Assembly (NCBI GenBank): GCA_002812745.2
Contig: NCSJ02000274.1
Coordinates: 1 to 58,368 of the forward strand
Direction: 5' to 3'
Source: Scytalidium lignicola
Lineage: Eukaryota > Ascomycota > Leotiomycetes
DNA length: 58,368 nucleotides
The notes beneath the pieces are model-generated. The model made no database searches and was not told the origin of the DNA. It was given only the letters and a program-made list of their open reading frames with translations. Numbering within the stretch: position 1 is the stretch's first letter; each line of letters opens with the position of its first letter. Positions 44,901 through 58,059 of this stretch are shown piece after piece. The translations under genes and the position numbers were made by a program.

Positions 44901-47900
44901 CAGGTGTTAGAAGTGATTAAGTAGTTTCTAATCGAGTAATTATGTATTCTAGTAATTATAAACATAATAAAGTTTATTTTATAATTAGTTATTAGTTATA
45001 ATAGTTCTAAGATTAGCAAATTAATAAAATAAGTGTTATTACTTTAATACAAGACTCTTAAGATGTCTTAGAAGTTTTATATTCTAATTTAACTTGTTTT
45101 GTAAGTTTAATTATGTTATATAATAACTTGTTAATTCTTTATGTAAAATGAACTAGTTATAAAGGTAAAGTAAAGTAAATCTGATAGAGTAAATCTTTTT
45201 NAAGTTAAATAGTATATATATTATTATGTAAAGTCTTAAAAAATAATGGTCAAAAAAATATATGCAAAGTTTTTATATATAATTATATGTATAATATACT
45301 TGTACAATATACTTTATTAAAGGAATACTTGGTTATATTCTGTTAGAATACTTNATTTTAAGGCTTGTGTATACTCTTAATTGTCTTGAAATCCTTTTAT
45401 ATTCTGTTGAAATATAGTATAAACTATTATAAAGTCTATGTATATATTGTTATTATGTTAGAACTTGTACATATTATGTTAAAGATTGTAAATTAAACTA
45501 AGGTTTAATAAACTTCTTCTTTCTCTTCTTCTTTTTACTCTTTTTNCTTATTAGTTATTAAGTTTAAGAGTTGTTTATTTATCATTTTTNATTATTATTA
45601 TTATTATTTTAGTTTTGTATTGTAGTCTTAATTGTAGTTATAAGTTAAGGTGTTTTAAGTAATTTTAATCTAGTAATAACAATAATTAATAATGATAATA
45701 AGCTTTTACTATAAACTTATAAGCAAAGAAATTCTTTATAATTTTTCTTTTCCTTATTTTCTTCCTTCTCCTTTCTTCTTTCTTTATCTTTTTCCTTCTT
45801 CTTTCTTTCCTTCCTTCTTTAATCTTTGACTTAGTTTTAATATAAGCTTATTTAAAAAGATTATCTTTTTTNAACTGATTTTCTTCTTCTTTATTATAAA
45901 CTGTCTTTTACTATATTAACTTTACATTGACTAAGAAGTTTAACTTTTGATTTACTTTAAAGTTTAACTTTACTTGTTAGCTTAATTTAAACAAGCTTTG
46001 TAAGAGCTTTAATTTGTAAAATGGATATCTTAACAATAATAAGAGCTTGTATAAAAGAGGGTATGTTTGATTTGTCGAGAATTGGTTAACTTATCTTATA
46101 ATCCAATTTAGATAGTTGTATAATGTTGATTAGTAGAGTTATTTAAGTGTTAAATGTAAAAAAGTTGATTTTAAGTTTTTTAAGTTAATTTACATTATCA
46201 ATTTGTATTTAAACTTAATAAAAATTATATGTATATGTAGAGTAAGAAATTAGCTTTCTAATGATACTATTTTTATATTTGTACTATAAGTTATAATAAA
46301 TTTGTTTAATTTTAAAGTTCATAGTTTATAAAATTAAAAAGTTATCAGAATGTTAGAGTATTATCTTTAATAATAATGGAGTTTAGCTTTAGCTTCAGAC
46401 ATATAACAATCAGCTAAAAAGGGTATGATATATGACTAAATGATTCCTCCTTTTGGCTTTAATAGTTATATAACATTTCTACATAAGCTTTTCAACATAT
46501 ATAATTAATAGTTAAATGCTTTATATATATATATATATTAAGTTTTTTTTTAAAAGTAATTTATTTATATTATTATTAAAAACATTTTAACAAAGGTTTG
46601 ACTAGGTTATATACTTAAGGAAGTATATACAATTAACAGTGTAGATTTTATAGATAATACAATATGTTAAAGTAGNTTTTTTGAAAAATCTACGAATAAT
46701 AAATAAGACTATAATGGTTTTTCAAAAATATATTTACAATTAACAAATTATGACAAAGATGAAAGTTTGCTGATTATATTACATTGTTATTATTTGACAT
46801 TTTGTTTTTTATACTAATTTTTATTTATTTAAAAAAGATTAATTTTAATTATATATATATTTGTTGTTTTATTTTGTATTTTGAAGAGAAAAGTAAAAGT
46901 AAAAAAAAAGAAAACAACTTTAAATCATATAAGAATTAATAAAAAAAATGTTTACTTTTATATTTTATAAGATTTAAGAACTTATTTTCTTGTATTATAT
47001 ATATGATATTTTATAAATATTCTTATATTCTATAAAATTTAAGATTTACAGTTGTAATTGCAATTAAGAAAAACCATTATCATTATGATTTTATTATTTA
47101 TAATTACAATTAAAATTGTAGACTAAATAATCTTATCTGTTTGATGTTATATAATTAAATTATATAAGTTTATGATTTTCAGATTAATGTAATTATCTTA
47201 ATCTTAATCATATGATTTTTGTTATTTAAAAACAACATTTAGTTTATTATTGTGTTTAAAAGTAGATTAATCTATATACTTCATAAAGTATAAAACCTTG
47301 AAAATATCAAATAATTAAAGAGGTTAAGGAAGTAAATCAGGTTAAAATATAAGAAAGGAAGTAATAACATTGTTATCAAGAATCATGATTATAATATATA
47401 TTCTTCTTAGAAAATCCTTTAAAAAAAGAAATTAAAGCTTACTCTTAATAATGTCAAAGAGTAACAAGCCCTTTATTGTAATAAAATGTAAACTTGTTAA
47501 TCCTAAGAACTTGATCTATTCCCTCTTATAACTTGTATACAGCCAGATTAAGTAACATCAAGCTTAAGAGGATATAGTTTACTATTAGTTATATTAATAG
47601 TATAAGAAANTTTTTTCCCTTTTCCCTTTGCTTAAAGCTTATAACTTTAAAGAAAATTTTAGTAAATTAATCTAACTTAGGATCTTTTAAACCAAAATCA
47701 TTATATATACTTACTAAACTCAACTTAAACAAACTCTAACAATCTCCTCTTAGTTTTCCCTCTTAAGCTTAACTCTTCTTTTACTTCTGAAAGTTATCTA
47801 AGTTTAATTATTAACATTTCCAGAATTTCCAGCCTTTTCAAGCAAACATGCTATTATATTTACAATTATAATACTAAGTAGTTAATTACAAAAGTATACT

Positions 47901-50900
47901 AATATAACTATGACTAAAGAGGCTGATTAAGCTTAAGCTTGTTGATGATATTACATGATTAAACAAGAGGCTTCTTCAGAACTAGTAAACCTTCTTTAAC
48001 CTTTAGTTACAAAAGTATATAATAAAACTTGTAACTAGATTCTCAATTATAAGCTTAAATCTTTACTTGTTAAATAGTCAAATATTATAAAAGTTATTAT
48101 TTCATTGTTAAAAACTCTTAGTCTTATCCTTAGATTTCTAAGTTCAAAGGCTAAATTTCCTTTTGTTAAATCTTCAAAAGCTAAGTATATAATCTTATTG
48201 TTAATATCTTTTAACTTTAAAGTATTTGCTCTTTTTTTCTTTTATATCTTTAAAATCAAATGTTCTTGATCAAGTAGAATCTTCTAGTTTCTTAACAGTT
48301 AAGCAAGTACAAAATGAATTTTATTTCTAATTTATATTGTTATATATAAAAAAAACATATCTAATATAAGATAATATAATTTTAATATAATATAATTATA
48401 CAATTTGTCATTATATAAAAAATAGTTAAATCTTAAGCTAAGACAATTATTATAAAGTAATTATGATAATAAGTCTTAGTTAGGATTTTTTAATAAAGAG
48501 GATAACTTGAGCAAATTAGTAATTCATCATGATAATTAAAAGATATATAAAATNAAAAAGTAGTAATAAAGAAGAATCTACACAAGCAACTTAACATTGT
48601 TATAGAAATGAAGAGTTAGAAGATTATATTGTATATAACTCTAACCCTTCTCCTTCTACCCTTCTCTTTTTATCTTCTTTTATCTCTTTTCTTTTCTCTT
48701 TTTTTTATCTTAGAATCTTTTTAAAGACTAAATTGATTTAATTAACTTAGAATATAATCTTTGCTAATCTCTTCTTCTTTTACTTAGTTATCTTCAGTAT
48801 AATCTTTATCTTCTTTACTACTTATGAGAATCTAATCATTTTAACTTATATTTTCAAAATCTATTAAATATCTTATCTAACAATTATAATAACCTTATAC
48901 TTGTTCTTCAAAAGAGTATAATACAAAACTGTAAATTTATCTATATAAAATAAAAAAGTACTAGTACACTTAGAATGAATGTAATTCCTTTGTAAACCTT
49001 AATAATATCTTTAATCTTACTTTGCTTATAAACAATTATATTCTAAATATATTATAATAATATAACTTGACATTAAGAGGAAAGTAAGAACTTTTGTACA
49101 AATGTGATTATGAAGTTTTAGAGGAATTTATAAATGTTATGATATTACTTGAAGACCCTTGTTTTACTCAACTTTATAAAGAGTAAAAGAATATGTTTAA
49201 CAAATATCAAAATGCTTGTTTGTATACTTATAAGAAAAGCAGACTTAAACAAAAACTTATATAAACACATAACATTAACAACATTTATAACTTTTCATCA
49301 AGTCTTATAATGTATAAACAAGGGATAAGATAACTTGTTTAAGTTATATTGAATAGTAAATCTAAGAAGTAATATATATAGAATTATGGTTTTAATCTTA
49401 TATATTAATAAAAAAAACTAATCATGTATAAAATAAGTTTTAGTATAATAAATTCTTTAAATTTGTTTTAGGCAAATGATATCTACTTTGAAAATTAATA
49501 TATATACTTTTTTTCCTTAGATGTATTCTTTATACTCTGACGTTAGTGTTTTAGTATTTAACTTCTTAACAATTAAAGAGGAGTAATTATAAATTAATAA
49601 AGTTTTTTTTCTTATACTTATTTAAAGTGTTCTTTAATATAAATTATAATAATTTAATTCTTCTTAAGAAGGGATAATAGTAAACAGCTTAACTTAAGGA
49701 TATGAAAATGTTAGTCAAGACTAAGTTAATTATACTACTTGTTAATAACTTCTTAGAATTAGTATATAACCTTAATATCTCTTGTTGTTATAACAAAACA
49801 TTAAAAATCAAATTTAAAAAATGATGAACTTGATTAATTTTAAGGTTATTAACNTTTTTTTTAATAGTAAAGATTTTAAGGAGAATACTATTTGTAAAAG
49901 TTAAGAAAACTTATATGCTAAATAAAAAAGCATATAAACTTAAACTATAAACTAAGTTTATTATCACAATCAAGAATACTAGGTTAATGTTAAGTAATAA
50001 GTTAATCCCCTAGATAGTTTTATCTTAGGGGAGAATATTAATAGTATAATTTATAAACCAGAAAGTTACTCTTGGAAATTATGTTACCTTCAAGGATATT
50101 AATGCTATTGATTAAGCAATTGTCTAAAAAGCTATTTGTAAATAAACATATATTACTTAAGAATACTATATAACATAAGTATAACAACNTTTTTTACTTA
50201 ATGTTAATTTTATTAAGCATTAAGAGGATTTTGTTTATAGCTAGTTTTATTTTAAAGGATACAGAATAACTATTAGTTTAGTAATTAGAATATTTGCAAA
50301 TGAGAAATTAAAAATGCTTACTCTTAATCTTGAATTCGTTATTAGTGTTTAGCAGGATGTATGGAAATTTATAAAGAATTCGAAGGTTATTATAATAGTA
50401 TATTTTCAAACCAAAAACCAAGCTTATCATAATCTTAAAAATGTATGTTGGATCTTGTATAATACATAAGAAGAATACTGAATCTTAGATAAGTTATAAG
50501 AGCAGGTAATTATAAGCCTTTACTATTCAATAGCAGACTTGGAATTATTAAGTAAGACTATACTTTAACTTCTTTACTATACTATTCTTAATAATAATCT
50601 CTTTAGATTTCTTTATAGTTAAATTAACAAATTTTGCCTTAGCTTTGAATTTGTCTTAACTTATATAGATCTAAGTTATACTTGTTAAGAAGAGATACAA
50701 GCAATTATTATCTTCTTGTATATATTATGATATCTGTTCAAGGCTAGCCTTGTCTACTGATCATCCTTGTTATAAAGAGGTTAGTAGATCAAAAACAACT
50801 AGCTTTATCAAGGCTTAAATATTAGAATGTTCATGAGTTGTACAAGTCTTAGCTAGTTTAATTCTATATTTAATTAGATAATTTAAACCTTGAAACTATT

Positions 50901-53900
50901 ATATATAAATCTTATTCTCTAAGGAAATCCTTAGTTATTATAATATTATTATCTACAATACAATATTATACAAAATAAAAAAGATATTTTTTTATATTTA
51001 TAACAAGTTTTAACATAACTTATAAGATGTTATAACTTATTATAAGCAATATAAGTTATCCTGGACTATATAACTAGGTTATATCTTATCCAGTTCAGAA
51101 TAGATGTTTATAATCGTTTGGTCAAGGACAAGGATATCAAGGATGAACATATTAAAGTAATCATTATAAGTTAGTTATTACTCTACTCTTAAACCTTAGC
51201 AAACATCTAAAAAAACTTATAATCACTTTAGTTTGTAATTAATCACAAAATTAAAATATTTAACCTTTTCTAGTTAATAAAATATTTATTTGATCTTGTA
51301 CTTTGTTAAATACAAACTAAGTCTAGATTCAAAATCNAAAAAACAATCTTATTAGGATAATATAATATACTGAGTATTATATCTTAAGACCATAATTCTC
51401 CTTCAAGATATACTTAGCAAATTAACAATAAAGGAATAGAAAGTGGATTTTGCCAAGGTTATATTAACATTAAACTATATCTTACTTTATCTAAATTATA
51501 ATTATTTCTTTTCTTATACCAAAATAATATAGAATATAAATAGTACTAAGTAAATATATTAGTGTTAAATGATAATATAAGTTAGACTTGATAGTGTTAT
51601 AATTAGACTTGAAGACATTAAGCTTAGACTTTAGCAAATATAAGATCTAGTAAGGTAATTTTGTCTAGACTTACTTAAATTTCTACTTGTGTTTATAATT
51701 GAAGGTTATAAGAAAGTAAACTTAGATGTTGAGTAATTATTATCTTCTATAACATATTTCAATTGTTATTAGATTAGCTTAAAGTATAAAGAACTAGAAC
51801 TTTTAATTAACTTACTTTTAAGTAATACTAATATAAAAGGACAAGAAGAAAGATGTTAACAACTTTTAGTTTATCTTATGAATATTATAAGTATTAATTC
51901 TTTAAACAAGATCATGATAATAATCTAATTCTAAAGATAATATAAAAACATTCAAGACATAAAAAAAAAAACTATTATAATAAATAATGATTTTATATTT
52001 TACTATCCTAATGAATAATAAGTTAACTATATCTTATAATAATAATTAAAATGTTTTTATGTATTAAATCTTGAAGAGTTTGATATAAATATTTAGATAA
52101 TAATACTCAAGCTTAAAAATCATAACAAATTTATACTAAATACATATAAACTTTAAAAAGAAAATTACTTATGATTTTATTATTACAATATAAGATAATT
52201 CTTCTTTACTAACTTAAAGATCTAAGACTTATATATCATGATCAAGAACAAGATATAATTTAAGAAGGTTATAAATTTACTTAACTTCCTTTTTAGCTAA
52301 AATGATAATAAGTAAAAATCTAATTAAGAGTACTAGCCTTATTAGGCAATCTTACCTCTTATATTGTATAATATACAAGAAAACACTTTTATGAAGAGTT
52401 TTGAATAATCAAGAAGAAGAGTATTAACCCTAAGAGATTTAAAGCTTTATAAGAGTAAAGCTAACTGTTATAATTGAAGATGTTGATATAGATTTAAGGG
52501 AAGACGTTAAATAAATTAAATAAGTTAATGAAAGAGTTAAGTCAAAGGTAATAACATTAACATTAAGAATAATCCTAACTTGTAAATCCTTGTTTGTACA
52601 AAGTTATATAATTTAATTTTACTTGTTAAGCAAGGAAAATCAAATAACTTAAAAAAAAAAGGGGGGAGAAAGAAGGGTTAAGTGATTTCCCTTGTTGAAC
52701 AAGTTAAATCAAGAGTATATTAAACAATACTAAAGCTTAACGTCAGTAGATTAAAATAAATTATATATTTATGTTATTAAATAAATAACAAAGTATAAAT
52801 ATGTATTATTATAATATGAATTATATAAGTAAGTAATATTATAAGTTAATATTAGAGAGTATAAAGGGTAAGAAGTATAACTTATAAAGAGTCTAAGTAA
52901 TAAGATTTCCTCTGTTAAGCAAGTTAAATTAAAGTATAGTAAAGAATAATAAGGTTTACTATTAATCAGTCATTAAGTTGTACATTAAGTAAGGGTATAC
53001 ATGTAAAGTTAAGTATATTATGATTAATGATAATTAAAATCTTATTATTTTACATATATGATCAAAGTGTAATCTTAACAGACTAAGCATATAAACAATT
53101 TTGATATTTTAATTTATTCTGAATTCTTACTACAGCTTATATATACTTATAATCATAAAGATAACATGCTTATATTAAGGGAAANTTTTTACTTTTATTA
53201 TATACTTAATACTTAACAATTTACTGTTTTTTTTTCTTTGGTAATTATTGTACACTTTAGAAATGTCCTTAAACTATCTTTACAACTTAATCATTATCTT
53301 ATCATAATTGGATTTTCCTTTGTTCTAGAAGTAATAAAACTATTACTTTTATTCAAATCAACAAGATTATCCTTAATACTAAGCTTATGATATTATTAGG
53401 CAAGGAAAATCTAGTATACCTAAATTACTAAAGTAATAGTATAAAAAGCAATCTTAAAATAAGTGCATAGTACAAAGTTGTAATGTTAAGCTAAGTAAAG
53501 ACATTTATAATCTAAATTTTAAGATATAAATAAAGATGCTTTAAATCCTTTATAATCATTAGATGAAGAGGTTAAGAAGTAGATAAGTTGAGCTTTAAAT
53601 ATTATTTATTATATTTTATTTATATTTATCATTATGATATTTNAAAAAAACTAGTAGTTAACCTTAACTTTATCATATAGTTTTTACTGTTATACAAGCT
53701 TAATGAGAACNAAAAACATCAATAGTAAAAGAAATCTTAAGATAGTATACTAGATTTTATTATATTTGAATTACTACTTCCTTCTAATGTATCTTTTAGC
53801 ATTTAACCTGAAATTAATCTTTAAATCAACGATGATATGTTTGTCCTTTATAATCTTGAAAATCTACATTTTAATGATAAAGAACTTAATGATTATTTAA

Positions 53901-54216
53901 CATTTTCATCAAGTTATGTGTTTTAAACTGTTAATATTCGAAGTACAGAGGAATAAGTTGAGATTATATAATACATAAGTAATATTCAAGCTACAAAATA
54001 AGAAAATAATAAGGAATAAGAGAATTATGATTAGAAGGTTATAAGAAGACTAGAAATAATTTAAGCTAAAGAAGAAATAAAGGTAGTAGAAATGCTTTAA
54101 CTATTATATAAAGTCTTAACATGTTAATAACTACAAAAGTAAATTTGCAATAGTCTGATTTTGAACAAGTATACTTGAGTGAAGAATCAAATCTAATCAT
54201 CGAAGTTAGTAGTAAT
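41994..54216. other. AT-rich RIP-like desert
   Basis: 12 kb at roughly 75-80 percent A+T by eye, with no reading frame longer than a few dozen codons on either strand, T/A-biased words (TTAA, TATAA), several pyrimidine tracts (for example 45745-45830 and 48650-48720) and scattered single ambiguous bases beside homopolymers. A stretch near 44330-44930 is less AT-rich and may be a transposon remnant, but I could not identify its coding content. I see no gene here. Confidence 0.7.
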
Positions 54217-54326
54217 TAGACTGGCCGGACCGTTGCATTGGACCGTGGTCCCGTCCAGACGAGACCGTNGGCTTACGGTCTCGTCTGGACGGGACCACGG
54301 TCCAATGCAACGGTCCGGCCAGTCTA
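54217..54326. repeat. Perfect 52-bp inverted repeat (GC-rich palindrome)
   Basis: Arms 54217-54268 and 54275-54326 are exact reverse complements; the 6-base spacer contains one ambiguous base. The ends read TAGACTGGCCGG and CCGGCCAGTCTA. The arms hold three copies of GACCGT and about 60 percent G+C, in the middle of AT-rich DNA, and show no RIP-type decay. It could extrude as a hairpin of more than 50 pairs. No target duplication is evident at its ends. Confidence 0.9.
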
Positions 54327-55142
54327 TATGTATTTGAACATTTAATAACCTTTGAAGGTTATTATTGTTAAAATAGTATTTTGGCGGTTTTATAGAAGGA
54401 ATAACTCTTAAAGGTTAACCTTGTTTAGTTATACAAGAGGTTAGTATAAGTAATCTTATATAGCTTATAAATGGTTATAACTTGTTGTTTACTTTTACTT
54501 TTCTCTTTAATTGATTTCTTATATCTAAAATATATTTGTAACTTAAGATATATTTGTTTATTTATTATTTTATAAGTAAGATAAAGTAATAACAAGAATT
54601 AAACAAATCTAATAATAAAAGATTATTAACTAAATAGCTTTTTAAAGGTTAAAAGCTCTTACTTAGTAAGAAAATATTGAGTAGATTAATTAAGTTAAAT
54701 TTGAATGAAGATTTATTAGTAGAAGAATAAGCTAAACTATATCTTTTAAGATATATAATAGTTTTTCNTTTTAAACCTTGACTTATAATAAGATTATAAC
54801 ATTAATTGGAAATTAGAATTTAAGTATGTTAAAAACTTATATAAAGCTTTTAAGAGTTAAGGCTTAAACAGAACAAATCTTAAGTATTATATTATTGTGA
54901 AGGTTAACAAAGAAGATATAGATTATATGTTGAAGTATTTATATTAAGATGAAAAGGTTATAGAATAATTCTCCTTGGTTGATTTATATTTAAACAATTA
55001 CATCTTTTTTAATAGATAAAATACTATTAATAAAAAAAAAATAAAACTAATTAATAAATAACATCGTTTTATAGTTTTCAAAGAATATAAATATTAAAGA
55101 TATTGGCTTAACAATGAATTGTAGTGGATTTATTGAATATAT
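54327..55142. other. AT-rich spacer, no gene
   Basis: No open frame or recognisable repeat. Composition is the same as 42-54 kb. Confidence 0.6.
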
Positions 55143-55360
55143 AACATATAGACTGGCCGAACGGTCTAGACGAAACCGTACAGTCCGAACTGTACGGTCT
55201 GGGTGCCTTACAATCTGGACTGAACTGTAAGGTATCCAGATGAGATTAGACTGTAAGGCAATCAGACTGTAAGGCATTGAGACAAGACTGGACCAGACTG
55301 TAAGGCATTAAATTATAAGGTATCTAGACTGTACAGTCTAAGATTATGTAATTTGGTCTG
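55143..55360. repeat. Cluster of GACTGTAAGGCA repeats and short palindromes
   Basis: Starts with TAGACTGGCCGAACGGTCT, similar to the end of the 54.2-kb palindrome. Contains a hairpin ACCGTACAGT/ACTGTACGGT (55175-55184 and 55189-55198, loop CCGA), three direct copies of AGACTGTAAGGCA (55248, 55264 and 55295), one inverted variant (TGCCTTACAATCT at 55204) and a perfect 16-base palindrome TAGACTGTACAGTCTA (55325-55340). The sequence is less AT-rich than its surroundings and appears to be a nested or decayed inverted-repeat element. Confidence 0.65.
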
Positions 55361-55393
55361 GTTTAAACTGTCAGACTGTATAAATTTAAATTT

Positions 55394-55516
55394 AAATTAA
55401 AATAATAAATATAATTATTTATTAATAAATTATTTATTAAATAAAAACAGTAACATTTTATAGTAATGGTAATATAAATTAAATTTAATAAATAATTATA
55501 TTTATTATTTTAATTT
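55394..55516. repeat. AT-only inverted repeat
   Basis: A 32-base arm (55394-55425) is exactly complementary to 55485-55516, with a 59-base spacer; both arms are made of A and T only. A cruciform is possible. Low complexity raises the chance of coincidence, but 32 exact pairs is long. Confidence 0.7.
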
Positions 55517-55528
55517 AAAATTTAGCTG

Positions 55529-55784
55529 AGATTGTACGTAAGGGGGTGTAAGAAATGAATCACCTACCCTCTGCAAGCGAGCGNTTTTTTAGCCTAATCA
55601 GGAGATTTTCTCACGTTGTTTGGGTAAACTTGTGGAAACCATGTATGGCGTGAGGAATTCAAACTGGTGCGATCGCTTGAAGGCATTAAGGCAGCGTGAA
55701 TTTAGGCAAATTAGAGTACTTGATTGGCTTGAAGCCGTGCAAGGGGTGGGTGATTCATTTCTTGCACCTCCTTATGTACGGTCT
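55529..55784. mobile_element. 256-bp MITE-like element with 41-bp TIRs
   Basis: The 41-base ends (55529-55569 and the complement of 55744-55784) match at about 35 positions, and all differences are transitions (C/T or G/A); both carry GAAATGAATCACC. The inner 170 bases are of normal composition and hold no gene, although a short frame crosses it. The termini begin AGAYYGTAC, echoing the AGACCGT words of the two neighbouring repeats. No clear target duplication was found, so the exact ends are uncertain. Confidence 0.65.
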
Positions 55785-55839
55785 ACGGTCTCAAAACGGT
55801 CCTCATATTTATTTGGTTTCAGACTGTAATGTACTAATG

Positions 55840-57500
55840 GCTATGCATTTGCAATTCAAGATATTAACGTTAAAAGAGCACTTTATACTTGTGATCAAGC
55901 TGGAACCTATTGCTTTGCAGGTAAAAGGAATAAAGTATACTCTTCAAGATAACGTTGAGGAAGCTTTAAATGATGTGATTGTAATATAAGAGTAATTGCA
56001 AAGTTAGAAAATAATAACTGGAGGCTTATAGTAATGGAGCTAACTTATAATCATGAGCCTAGCTTAGCTATAGCTTATTCAGTATACAGAGTAGCTATTT
56101 TAAGTGTTGGATTATATGCTAAAATTGTTTTTAATATTTATGTTAGCATTAGTAACAGTTGAATTCTGAGTTCTCTTTTTATTTAACATCTAGAAGTTCN
56201 TTTTTATTTTAAGTGATATTATTAATATTATATAAAGTATAAGATTAAAGGATTTAAGAGGTAAAATACTAATTTAATGGTTATAGTATATTTTAACNTT
56301 ATTTTTTCATCNTTTTATATGTTAATAAATTAGGTGAAAACTCAAGNAAAAGAAGCNTTTTTTAAAGTATATATTACAAACTTGACTAACAATCTTATTT
56401 AACTATTTTATATAAATCTTTCTGTAATATTTATATATTAATAATATCTTAATATTCTCCTTATAGATTGTACTTATAAAACTAATTGATTTTGTATGTT
56501 ACTCTTTAATATATGCATTATAACTAATAGAAATAAGGTATTGTAAATTAGGTTAACATTTCTGTTTAATAAGACAGTTTAAGGAAGTGATGAATAAATA
56601 TAATATTCTAGAGTTACTCTTTATTATAACTGATAAAGAATTAGCTTTAATGAAAAGTATTGAGTTATACTTCTTTAAATCTAATTATATTCTTTGTTAT
56701 TAGCATATTAACATGAATATATTAGTTAAAACTAAAAGATTCTTTTTACCTTTAATTAAAGAGAATAGTATTTATAAAAGGTATTTTACCTTTTAAGAAT
56801 TCCTTAAAATATGAAAAACTTTATTAGACTTTAAAACTAACAAGGCTTACATATTAAATCTTATTTATTTTCGTATTTTTCCTGATATTGTAGTTAAATA
56901 TGCTAAAAATACATAGTTAGTCTTATAGAAAGAGAAGTTAATATATTATTAGATTAATCAATATTATCATTTTAGAGTAGTAGTAACTTTATCAATTAAA
57001 GGTTATTATAATACTATTAGTATGGTCATATGTAGGCTAGAATCACATGTAAATTAAGTGCATGTATAAATAAGATAAGGCTAGTTTGGTTGTAGTAGAG
57101 GAAGGTAGTACTATACAACAGTACTCCTTATATAACTACTATAGTACAAACTTACTTATAGTTAACAATAATCAACTATTATGTCAACATATATTACCTT
57201 TATATATTGAAGATGTACATTTACTGTAAAGGTAAACTGACATTGATCAGTTAGATCTTACAGATTAGATAGAACATATGGTTTATTACTCTGAAGAGAG
57301 AGGTTAACTTATATAATTTGTACTACTTTAATGACTTTAGTCTAAAGAGCAATTTTACCTATGTTAAACTTTTGTTAAGAGTAAGTTTTTAAGACCTTTA
57401 ATCTTTAGTCTTTTTTACTAAAGAACAACTTGATTAAGCTATTGAATACCTTTAAAGCTTGTCCTTTTGACTCTGAAAACATAGACTTATGTTAATAATG
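55840..57500 (+). pseudogene. Mutator-like (MULE) transposase remnant
   Basis: Starting near 55845 the plus strand reads GYAFAIQDINVKRALYTCDQ, AGTYCFAGKRNK, then NNWRLIVMELTYNHEPSLAI, the zinc-binding N-terminal part of fungal MULE transposases (compare Fusarium Hop). After a degraded middle, DCTYKTN at about 56466 holds the first catalytic Asp, and TDKELALMKSIE near 56630 the second. HINMNILVKTKRFFLPLIKE, KEKLIYYWINQYYHF-like and VVTLSIKGYYNTIS follow. Stops and A/T substitutions are everywhere. The C-terminus cannot be traced past about 57500. It cannot be active, but it gives the identity of the compartment's main transposon here. Confidence 0.78.
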
Positions 57501-57740
57501 TACAGTCAATTCATATACAAAACCACCAGTTTTTACCTTTATAACTTCCTTAACCTTTAATCCTTTAATTCTTGCTTATTATATCTTCTTCTATAATTTC
57601 TATACATTCTTAAACTTCCAGCTAATATCTTCTTAACAAAATCCATCTGTTTGCACTTTTTCCAATCAGTTTCCTTTTATGCCTTTGTAATTACTCAGTA
57701 TGTTCTTTTACCCTCCTCAACATAATTTACCCTTCTTAAA
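57501..57740. other. AT-rich sequence between the MULE remnant and the minisatellite
   Basis: Nothing recognisable beyond T/C-rich low-complexity DNA. It may include the lost C-terminal end of the transposase. Confidence 0.4.
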
Positions 57741-57860
57741 GCATTTTACTGTTCATTAAAACACTTTCCTGTTCTTTGAAGTACTTTCCTGTTCTTTAAA
57801 GTACTTTCCTGTCCTTTAAAGTACTTTCCTGTTCCTTAAAGTACTTTACTGTTTACTAAG
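57741..57860. repeat. 20-bp minisatellite, six units
   Basis: Six consecutive 20-base units aligned without gaps, consensus GTACTTTCCTGTTCTTTAAA. The two outer units are more divergent, and the preceding 20 bases resemble a seventh. Unit differences are mostly C/T. Confidence 0.85.
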
Positions 57861-58059
57861 ATAACNTTTTTATGTTTTAGTATATCTTTTTACTTTGTAT
57901 AGCATAACTTATTACTTATTATTACTTTAGCTTGTATATATAAAGTATATAATTGACAATCAAGAGTAAAGTTAGCTTGTAATTATAATACCTTTAACTT
58001 TTGTACTCTTAGTATTCTTAACTTCTTATTCTTAAAACCTCTTATTTTATTACTTCTAA

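Noticed and set aside
42000..54000. Possible pogo/Tc1 transposase fragment near 44.3-44.9 kb
   Set aside because: Translations in all frames gave only loose resemblance and no catalytic motif, so it is left as unidentified AT-rich DNA.
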